Shown piece by piece: positions 58,168 through 64,000 of a stretch of DNA of 64,000 bases; positions within the stretch are counted from its first letter, which is position 1; the number at the start of each line of letters is the position of its first letter. This DNA is from Allopusillimonas soli. GTDB taxonomy: Bacteria; Pseudomonadota; Gammaproteobacteria; Burkholderiales; Burkholderiaceae_B. The position numbers were made by a program, and so were the translations under genes. The notes beneath the pieces are model-generated. The model was not told the DNA's origin. It made no database searches and worked only from the letters and a program-made list of their open reading frames with translations. The DNA is taken from NCBI RefSeq assembly GCF_004153445.1, contig NZ_SDQC01000004.1, positions 62,001-126,000 of the forward strand. The letters are read 5' to 3'.

Positions 58168-59919
58168 CTAGTCTTCGACATACCATGTGTCTTCCGACAG
58201 CATGACCTGCTGATGCCCGTAGCCCGCGGGCATCATGGGAAAACAGTTCTCCAGCGCCTGGACGGCCACATCCAGGAAGTAAGGGCCATCATGCGCGAGA
58301 CATTGCCCCAGCGCCTCGTCGAGGTCGGCGGGATTCTCGATGCGCGCCGCGCCCCAGCCGAAGGCCCGCGCCAGCGCGACGAAATCGGGAATGGAGGCAT
58401 TGTAGCTGTGGCTGTACCGGCCATCGTGAATCAGTTCCTGCCACTGGCGCACCATGCCCATGTGCCCGTTGTTGCAGAGGATCACCTTGATGGGCGTGCG
58501 ATGTTGCATGGCTGTTGCCAGCTCCTGGATGTTCATGAGTATGGAGGCGTCGCCGCTGATGCACACCACTGTCTTGTCTGGATGCGCAATCTGCGCGCCG
58601 ATGGCGGCCGGCATGCCGTAGCCCATGGTTCCCGCTCCACCGGAAGTCAGCCAGCGGTTGGGGCGGTTGAACTTGATGTATTGCGCCGCCCACATCTGGT
58701 GCTGGCCAACGTCGGTGGCGACGATGGCGTCGGTGCCCTGCAGCGCGTTGTCGATTCGCTGCATGAGTATCTGCGGCAGGATATGCTCTGCCGAGGGCGC
58801 CACGCGCAGGCACTGCCTGGCGCGCCACACGCCAATCCGGGCCCACCATTCATCCAGCGATTCAGCCGCGCGGCCCGGCAGGCCCAGTTCCTTGCCCAGC
58901 GCGCGCAGCAGCGGATAGCAGTCACCGACCATGGCCACGTCTGCACGCACGACTTTGTTGATGGACGCCGGATCGATGTCGAGATGGATCTTGCTGGCGT
59001 GTGGGCAGAAGTCCGACAACCGGCCTGTGATGCGATCGTCGAAGCGCGCTCCCACGCAGACGATGAGATCGGCGTGGTGCATGGCAAGGTTGGCCTCCAG
59101 CGTGCCGTGCATGCCGAGCATGCCCAGAAACAGAGGATCGTCGGCCGGAAAGGCGCCCAGCCCCATGAGCGTCAGCGTGCAGGGTGCGCCCAGGTCCTGC
59201 ACCATTGACGTGAACGCATGGCAGGCGTCGATGCCCGAGTTGACCAGCCCGCCGCCGCCGTAGAAGACCGGCCTGCGCGCGTTGGCAATCAGGCTCGCCG
59301 CCCTTTTTATGGCGGCCTCGGTCGTCGGATTCTGGGTTTCCACGCCTATGGGCGCGTCATCCGCTATGGCCGCGCCCGGCGCGAAGTCCGGCACAAGACC
59401 TATCTGGATGTCCTTGGGAAAGTCCAGCAGCACGGGTCCGGGGCGCCCTGCGGTGGTGAGGTGATATGCCTTGGCAGCCAGTCCCGCCACATCCTCGGTG
59501 CGGCGTATCTGCGCGTTCCATTTGGTGACGGGACGCGAGATGCCAATGGCGTCGCACTCCTGGAATGCGTCGGTGCCGATAGCGCCAGTCGCAACCTGAC
59601 CGCTGATGCACAGCACGGGAATGGAATCGCAAAGCGCGTCCAGCAGGCCCGATGTGGTGTTGGCCATGCCTGGGCCTGACGTCACAATGACCACGCCGGG
59701 CTTGCCGGTGGACCGCGCATAGCCTTCTGCCGCGTGGACGGCGCCCTGTTCGTGACGCACCAGAACATGCCGGATGCGCGGCTCGCTGTACAGCGCATCG
59801 TACAGCGGCAGAACGGCGCCCCCCGGATAGCCGAAAATGGTGTCCACTCCCTGGGCGATCAGGGTTTCGAGCAGGGCTTGTGCCCCGTTGCGGGTGAGCG
59901 TGTCGGTTACGGTATTCAC
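58168..59919 (-). CDS. ilvB: Acetolactate synthase large subunit-like ThDP enzyme
   Basis: A 583-residue ThDP- and FAD-type enzyme. The activating glutamate is present (V-R-H-E-Q-G-A, E57), unlike in Gcl. The ThDP/Mg motif is G-D-A-S-I-L-M-N-I-Q-E-L with C-N-N-G-H-M-G, and P-V-L-L-D-F-P-K-D-I-Q is the usual middle-domain block. It should condense two pyruvates to acetolactate. No regulatory small subunit (ilvH) follows; instead dctP of a TRAP system starts 84 nt later. It may be an alternative catabolic or feedback-resistant isozyme. Confidence 0.88.
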   Translation of the reverse strand: MNTVTDTLTRNGAQALLETLIAQGVDTIFGYPGGAVLPLYDALYSEPRIRHVLVRHEQGAVHAAEGYARSTGKPGVVIVTSGPGMANTTSGLLDALCDSIPVLCISGQVATGAIGTDAFQECDAIGISRPVTKWNAQIRRTEDVAGLAAKAYHLTTAGRPGPVLLDFPKDIQIGLVPDFAPGAAIADDAPIGVETQNPTTEAAIKRAASLIANARRPVFYGGGGLVNSGIDACHAFTSMVQDLGAPCTLTLMGLGAFPADDPLFLGMLGMHGTLEANLAMHHADLIVCVGARFDDRITGRLSDFCPHASKIHLDIDPASINKVVRADVAMVGDCYPLLRALGKELGLPGRAAESLDEWWARIGVWRARQCLRVAPSAEHILPQILMQRIDNALQGTDAIVATDVGQHQMWAAQYIKFNRPNRWLTSGGAGTMGYGMPAAIGAQIAHPDKTVVCISGDASILMNIQELATAMQHRTPIKVILCNNGHMGMVRQWQELIHDGRYSHSYNASIPDFVALARAFGWGAARIENPADLDEALGQCLAHDGPYFLDVAVQALENCFPMMPAGYGHQQVMLSEDTWYVED

Positions 59920-59943
59920 TGGTCGTGCTTCAATTTATATAAG
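59915..59943 (+). promoter_or_regulatory. Possible promoter of the SET-domain gene
   Basis: TTCACT (59915-59920), 17-nt spacer, TATAAG (59938-59943, 5 of 6 to TATAAT), in an AT-rich divergent region between the acetolactate-synthase gene and the SET gene. The leader would be about 50 nt. Confidence 0.4.
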
Positions 59944-60000
59944 ATAGCAGTTTACTGAAAGTGTATTCCTTATTTTTATTGGCGGCCTTCGGCACAACTC

Positions 60001-60750
60001 ATGACGCGCAACTCCCTTCCCTGGCATATAGTCAAGAAATCCACGCTTCACGGTACCGGCGTATTCGCGGCGCGGAATATTCCCGCAGGCACACGCATTA
60101 TCGAATACGGCGGCAAGCGCATCACCAGCGAGCAGGCCGATGCCATGCACCCGGTTAATCCGGATGATCCCTTCCATACGTTTTTTTTCTCGCTCAGCAG
60201 CGGGGAAATCATTGATGGTGGAGACCATGGCACCGATGCGCGCTGGATCAACCATTCCTGCAGCCCCAACTGCGAGGCCCAGGAAAACCGTAGCGGTAAG
60301 AAGGTCTATATCCACGCCCTGGAGGATATCCCCGCCGGCACTGAGCTCTTCTACGATTACGGGCTGGTCATGGAGGGCCGCATTACGCGCAAGCTGAAGG
60401 AACAGTACCGCTGCCTGTGCGGCACGGCCGCCTGTCGCGGCACAATGCTTGCCTTGCCCGAGAAGGCGGCAGCCGGCAAGCGTGTAAAACGCGCCAAGGA
60501 CAAGGAACAGAAAGGCGCCAAGCGTGGCGAGGACAAAGTGGGCCGCAAGGGCAAGGCGAGTGGCAAGACCGAGGCGGGCGCTGGAACCAAGGCAGACGGC
60601 AAAAAAACCAAGGCGAACGGTGACAAGAAGGGCAAGCGCGGCGATCCGAAGCGGGGTTCCGGCGGCCAGCCGCCAGCCGAGCGGCGAGCCGAGGGAAAGC
60701 GCGAGAGAAACGGTGCCCGGAAGCGCCTGGGCACGCCGGACGTTTCGTGA
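60001..60750 (+). CDS. SET-domain lysine methyltransferase with histone-H1-like basic tail
   Basis: A 249-residue protein. Residues 10-125 form a SET domain: H-G-T-G-V-F-A-A-R (18-26), the active-site R-W-I-N-H-S-C-S-P-N-C (81-91) and E-L-F-Y-D-Y-G (115-121). A post-SET motif C-L-C-G-T-A-A-C-R-G (138-147) would bind zinc. Residues about 155-245 are a low-complexity tail rich in Lys, Arg, Gly and Ala, resembling bacterial histone-H1-like proteins. It should transfer methyl groups from SAM to lysines and may bind DNA through its tail. It is divergent from the upstream operon. Confidence 0.88.
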   Translation: MTRNSLPWHIVKKSTLHGTGVFAARNIPAGTRIIEYGGKRITSEQADAMHPVNPDDPFHTFFFSLSSGEIIDGGDHGTDARWINHSCSPNCEAQENRSGKKVYIHALEDIPAGTELFYDYGLVMEGRITRKLKEQYRCLCGTAACRGTMLALPEKAAAGKRVKRAKDKEQKGAKRGEDKVGRKGKASGKTEAGAGTKADGKKTKANGDKKGKRGDPKRGSGGQPPAERRAEGKRERNGARKRLGTPDVS

Positions 60751-60782
60751 GTGGCCTGAGCTCGCCCCGCTTACCGCGGGCA

Positions 60783-61577
60783 TCATGCCGTCCCTGCCTG
60801 CTGCTGCCACGGGCCGGGCAGCCCCATTGCCGTGAAACCGCCGTCCACGGCAATGATCTGGCCGGTGACATAGCTTGATCGCGATTCGTCCATCAGCCAG
60901 CCGACGGTGCCGCGCAACTCGTCGGGCCGGCCATAGCGCCGCAGCGCCACGCGGGATTCCCAGGTGCTGCGCACCTCGGGCGTATGTACGACTTGCGTCA
61001 GCGGCGTTTCGATCGGACCGGGCGCGATGGCGTTTACGCGTATGCCGTGCTGGGCCAGTTCCACCGCCATGACCTGGGTCATGGTGACGACGCCTCCCTT
61101 GGAGGCGCCATACGCCACGCGGCCCTGGTTGCCACGCATGCCGGATACCGATGCAATGAAGATGATGGAGCCCGCCTGACGCGCCCGCATATGACGCGCG
61201 GCGGCACGCGCCACGACGAAGGAGCCGATGACGTTCACTTCCAGTATCTGGCGGAAGATATCGACCTCCGTATCCAGGCACGGAATATCCCGGGCAATGC
61301 CTGCGGAATTCACGACGCCCACAATGGGTCCGAATGCAGCTTCGCAGTCCTGCACGATCTCGCTTATGGCCGTTTCGTCGGTCACATCCGCCTGGGCGAA
61401 CCGCAGCATGGATGTGTCCGCCGCGAGCATCTCACGGCGCGCGGCATCAATGCGGTCGGGCTGTACATCTATTCCCAGTACGCGCCAACCCTCGTCCAGC
61501 AAGCCTTGGGCGAGCGCCTGGCCTATGCCCGACGCGCCGCCTGTCACGATGACTACGCCTTTGTCCTGTGCTGTCAT
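60783..61577 (-). CDS. SDR-family NAD(P)-dependent oxidoreductase
   Basis: A 264-residue short-chain dehydrogenase. It has the cofactor motif V-T-G-G-A-S-G-I-G-Q (11-20), N-S-A-G-I, the catalytic Ser in A-S-V-S-G, and the Tyr/Lys pair in Y-G-A-S-K. The C-terminal I-A-V-D-G-G-F-T-A is standard for FabG-like enzymes. It heads away from the SET gene and is probably in one unit with the PPC-domain and acyl-CoA ligase genes upstream on the same strand. Substrate unknown. Confidence 0.9.
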   Translation of the reverse strand: MTAQDKGVVIVTGGASGIGQALAQGLLDEGWRVLGIDVQPDRIDAARREMLAADTSMLRFAQADVTDETAISEIVQDCEAAFGPIVGVVNSAGIARDIPCLDTEVDIFRQILEVNVIGSFVVARAAARHMRARQAGSIIFIASVSGMRGNQGRVAYGASKGGVVTMTQVMAVELAQHGIRVNAIAPGPIETPLTQVVHTPEVRSTWESRVALRRYGRPDELRGTVGWLMDESRSSYVTGQIIAVDGGFTAMGLPGPWQQQAGTA

Positions 61578-61635
61578 GTCCGTTCTCCTCCGATCCTGGC
61601 GGCCTTGCCGCCCTGCTCCGCCGTGCGCATGCGGG

Positions 61636-62034
61636 TTACGGCAAGGCGACTTCGCTATCGACCACCCATTCCTCGATGACCGCCTCGACCGTCATGCAAG
61701 CGGGATTGCGCCCACTGGCGAAGCGGCCCGCGTGAAAGCGGCCTTCCATGTCCATGACGATACCGGTCAGGTGCGCAGCGGGGTTGCCTTGGTCGTCACA
61801 ACTGATTTCGCCGTTCATGTTCATGATCTCGATGGCCGGTCCCTCTATCTCCATGGTGCCGCTTTCGCCGAACTCCAGACAACAATGTGCGAGGCTGCCC
61901 ACGCTGCTGCGCACGATGGCCCGCTTCAGGCGGTGCTCGATGGCTGTTTTTTCCAGACTTTGCACCAGATCCTCGTTGGGGTGGATGCGAATATAGAATA
62001 TGCGGCTGGTGTGGCCTTGTTCCATAGTATTCAT
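61636..62034 (-). CDS. PPC/PCC (DUF296) domain protein, copy 2
   Basis: A 132-residue single-domain protein. It contains F-Y-I-R-I-H-P-N-E-D-L, I-V-R-S-S-V-G-S-L-A-H-C-C-L-E-F and H-L-T-G-I-V-M-D-M-E-G-R-F-H-A-G-R-F, the strands of the PPC fold. It starts at ATG 62034, 2 nt after the stop of the preceding PPC gene; the apparent 410-residue frame to 62868 is an artefact running antisense to nothing coherent. The bacterial function of PPC proteins is poorly known. Some bind metals, and plant relatives are AT-hook partners. Confidence 0.8.
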   Translation of the reverse strand: MNTMEQGHTSRIFYIRIHPNEDLVQSLEKTAIEHRLKRAIVRSSVGSLAHCCLEFGESGTMEIEGPAIEIMNMNGEISCDDQGNPAAHLTGIVMDMEGRFHAGRFASGRNPACMTVEAVIEEWVVDSEVALP

Positions 62035-62036
62035 CT

Positions 62037-62576
62037 TTATGCCTCGCAGTAACTGGGTTGGAATACGGGCGTCCTGATTTCCGGGTCCACACCTATGACC
62101 AGATCCATGTGCCCCAACGCACTGATATAAGCGACGCCGTCCTCGGCCAATATGCAGGCCTCGGTGAGGAGATGGCCGCCGGTCAGCCGACCGGACTGCG
62201 TGACTGCCAGGCCGTGGCAGTGGATGGCAAGCGCTCCCTGGCCGTTGGTTCCCACAGTGGCGCCGGCGCCCACCAGCAGGGTGGGCTCGTCGACATCCAC
62301 GGGTGTCGTATAGTTGGCAACTTGCTCGGCTCCTTGGGTGTGGGTGATAAGGAAATAGCGCAGATGGCTGAATGTGGCGCGCTCGATATTCAGGGACGCG
62401 GCGCGCAGTTGCATCGTTTGCATGGCAACGGTCACACCCTCGTACAACGAGGCATGGCGCGGCAGCACAATGCGCCAGGTTTTTTGGTTCCGGCCCGCCA
62501 GCACGTCGCGCCGGTTCGGGGCGACGGGGCCTGGATGCTTGAGCAGCGGCACTGCGGATGATGATGTCATCGACAT
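62037..62576 (-). CDS. PPC/PCC (DUF296) domain protein, copy 1
   Basis: A 179-residue protein whose C-terminal 110 residues form a PPC domain. The metal-binding-type motif I-H-C-H-G-L-A-V-T-Q-S-G-R-L-T-G-G-H-L (about 120-138) has the three histidines typical of the fold. The N-terminal 60 residues (R-T-x-x-H-P-G-P-V-A-P-N-R-type segment) are an extension. It is followed directly by a second, shorter PPC gene, so the two may form a heteromer. An acyl-CoA ligase gene lies 120 nt upstream. Confidence 0.8.
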   Translation of the reverse strand: MSMTSSSAVPLLKHPGPVAPNRRDVLAGRNQKTWRIVLPRHASLYEGVTVAMQTMQLRAASLNIERATFSHLRYFLITHTQGAEQVANYTTPVDVDEPTLLVGAGATVGTNGQGALAIHCHGLAVTQSGRLTGGHLLTEACILAEDGVAYISALGHMDLVIGVDPEIRTPVFQPSYCEA

Positions 62577-62696
62577 TGACTCCGTGATCGGCCATCGGGG
62601 TGGCGATGGCTGGTGCGGAAGGCACGCGCGACACCGTGTATGGCCTTGCGCGGTTTTCCGCCCGTGTCATTGGAAACTTGGGCGCGGGTATGCCCT

Positions 62697-64000
62697 TTAC
62701 GCTTGTGTGGTCAGCGATCCCCTTTTCAGTAGTTCCTGGTAGATGATTTTCTTGGTGATCTTTCCGTAGCCGGACTTGGGCAGTTCCGGCCAGATGAAAA
62801 TCTGGCGCGGATGCTTGTAGCGTGCCACATTTCCGTCCAGCCATGCCTGGAATGCGTCCGGGTTCCATTCGGCGTCATCCCTGAGCACACCGACCATCAC
62901 CCCGATTTCTCCCCATTTCGGATCCGGCACCCCCAGCACGCAGACTTCCTTGATCAGTCCGCAGGTAAGGATTTTTTCCTCGATCTCGCGCGGATAGATA
63001 TTGGATCCCCCCGAGATATACATATCGGACTCGCGCCCGGTAATGGTCAGGTAGCCTTGCGCGTCCAGCCTGCCCAGATCGCCCGTCCGGAACCACCCGT
63101 TGCGAAAGGCCTTGCGGTTCGCTTCAGGGTTGTTGTAGTAGCCGGCGAACACGGCGGGGCCGCATACGCAGATTTCCCCTTGTTCGCCTGGCGGGAGCGG
63201 CTTGCCGTCGGCGTCCTGGATGGATATCTCAATGCCGGTGCGCGCGTGGCCGCAGGTACCCAGGTGCGGCATGGCGCCGTCGTCCTCATGATGCTCGTCG
63301 GGCGGCAGCACGGTGATGTTGCCCGTGACTTCGCCCAGGCCGAAGTACTGGACCAGAACGGGCCCCAGTTTGCGCAGGGCCGTCTGCTGGTCGGCCCGGT
63401 ACATGGGGGCACCGGCGTAGATGATGTATCGCAGCGAGCTGTGGTCGTGTCGATCCACGCTCTCATGCTCCACCATCAGCTTCAATATGGTGGGTACGGT
63501 GAAGAAATTGCTGATGCGGTGGCGGGCGATCGCTTCCCAGGCTGCCTCGGGGCTGAATCGTGGCTGGGTGGAGAATATCGTGGCCGCGCCGCGCGCCACC
63601 TGCGTCAGGTAGTGAATGCCTGCGCCGTGCGAAAGCGGCGCCACGACCAGGCTGGCATCGCGCCAGGTCGTGCCGGGCATGAGGTCGCACAGGTGGTTGT
63701 TGATGACGAAGGCCATTTGCCCGTGCGTGAGGACAGCGGCCTTGGGCTTTCCGGTCGTGCCCGAGGTAAAGAAAAACCAGCAGGGATCGTCATAGTCGAC
63801 GCGCTGTGCCGAGTGCGATACGCCGCCGCGGGCGATGCGCGCATCGATCAGGACATCGATACCGGGCGCTTGCGGCGTGCCCGGGCCGCCCAGGCTGGCC
63901 ACCAGTTTCAGGCCGGGCAGCGTCGTGGCCAGGCGGGCGTGGTCGGGAAAATCCACATGGCAGGTGAAGGCGCAGACACCGGCGCTTTGCGCAAGATACT
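62697..64000 (-). CDS. AMP-dependent acyl-CoA synthetase/ligase (5' end outside window)
   Basis: The frame is open to the window edge; 434 residues of an adenylate-forming enzyme are present. They include the P-loop-like F-F-F-T-S-G-T-T-G-K-P-K-A, the A8 hinge G-W-F-R-T-G-D-L-G-R-L-D, G-R-E-S-D-M-Y-I-S-G-G-S-N-I-Y-P-R-E-I-E, and the C-terminal catalytic lysine region K-S-G-Y-G-K-I-T-K-K. It activates a carboxylic acid to its CoA ester via an acyl-AMP. The open frame upstream (Y-L-A-Q-S-A-G-V) shows the true start lies beyond base 64000. Substrate not deducible. Confidence 0.93.
   Translation of the reverse strand, partial: YLAQSAGVCAFTCHVDFPDHARLATTLPGLKLVASLGGPGTPQAPGIDVLIDARIARGGVSHSAQRVDYDDPCWFFFTSGTTGKPKAAVLTHGQMAFVINNHLCDLMPGTTWRDASLVVAPLSHGAGIHYLTQVARGAATIFSTQPRFSPEAAWEAIARHRISNFFTVPTILKLMVEHESVDRHDHSSLRYIIYAGAPMYRADQQTALRKLGPVLVQYFGLGEVTGNITVLPPDEHHEDDGAMPHLGTCGHARTGIEISIQDADGKPLPPGEQGEICVCGPAVFAGYYNNPEANRKAFRNGWFRTGDLGRLDAQGYLTITGRESDMYISGGSNIYPREIEEKILTCGLIKEVCVLGVPDPKWGEIGVMVGVLRDDAEWNPDAFQAWLDGNVARYKHPRQIFIWPELPKSGYGKITKKIIYQELLKRGSLTTQA

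Noticed and set aside
62035-62868. N-terminal extension of the second PPC gene to 410 residues
   Set aside because: The extension overlaps the first PPC gene in another frame and has Arg/Pro-rich shadow composition. ATG 62034 gives a complete PPC domain.
1-64000. CRISPR arrays, tRNA or rRNA genes, transposases, prophage
   Set aside because: No regularly spaced repeats, cloverleaf sequences, rRNA-like blocks, DDE transposase or phage structural motifs were recognised on either strand by reading; a tRNAscan or Rfam run was not possible.

Overview
The window is a GC-rich (by eye around 60%) stretch of a betaproteobacterial chromosome, most likely from the Alcaligenaceae (the Bordetella / Achromobacter / Kerstersia neighbourhood). 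This is inferred from gene content: CaiB-type CoA-transferases, several TRAP transporters, a membrane-bound PuuD urate oxidase, a glyoxylate-carboligase operon and many LysR regulators. No 16S or marker phylogeny was run. About 58 protein genes are packed tightly, often with ATGA start/stop overlaps. I saw no tRNA, rRNA, insertion sequence, prophage or CRISPR array. Many long reading frames antisense to real genes are GC-driven shadows and were left out.

Region by region. (1) 1-10,017: an organic-acid catabolic unit with two CaiB/BaiF CoA-transferases, an acetyl-CoA hydrolase/transferase-family enzyme, an IclR regulator, a TRAP transporter with two paralogous binding proteins, an acyl-CoA dehydrogenase and two MaoC-fold hydratases. 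The substrate is unknown. (2) 10,033-10,870: two small heat-shock proteins. (3) 10,987-18,763: a nitrite/nitrate assimilation operon nirB-nirD-nasA-cobA that runs on into tag (3-methyladenine glycosylase) and a nitroreductase. Its upstream region carries a sigma-54 promoter and two NtrC-like sites, back to back with a LexA-boxed dinB promoter. (4) 20,407-24,111: amino-acid ABC transporter parts without an ATPase, a MOSC protein and argD. (5) 24,148-34,800: an IlvD/Edd sugar-acid dehydratase, malate synthase G, and the glyoxylate-to-pyruvate operon gcl-hyi-garR-glycerate kinase-pyk, with a divergent LysR regulator.

(6) 36,089-51,274: purine and ureide catabolism: allA, uraD, an AzgA-family purine permease, xdhABC, guaD, puuE, uraH and puuD, with two related LysR regulators and one GntR regulator. 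Together with region 5 this gives an almost continuous route guanine/xanthine -> urate -> 5-hydroxyisourate -> OHCU -> allantoin -> allantoate -> ureidoglycolate -> glyoxylate -> glycerate -> pyruvate or malate. The one step not found here is allantoicase (allantoate to ureidoglycolate). (7) 51,449-55,223: a pterin dehydratase, a decayed rimO 3' end, an AEC transporter, AMP nucleosidase and a nucleoside deoxyribosyltransferase. (8) 55,220-59,919: a second TRAP transporter placed directly downstream of an acetolactate-synthase large subunit. (9) 60,001-64,000: a SET-domain methyltransferase with a histone-H1-like basic tail, an SDR oxidoreductase, two PPC-domain (DUF296) proteins and a truncated acyl-CoA ligase.

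The most striking non-coding signals are: the nirB/dinB divergent control region; a long palindrome upstream of xdhA whose core recurs upstream of uraD; direct repeats and an inverted repeat between the GntR regulator and uraH; a perfect 16-bp-arm palindrome in the glcB leader; and a 17-bp tandem repeat over the stop codon of the first gene.
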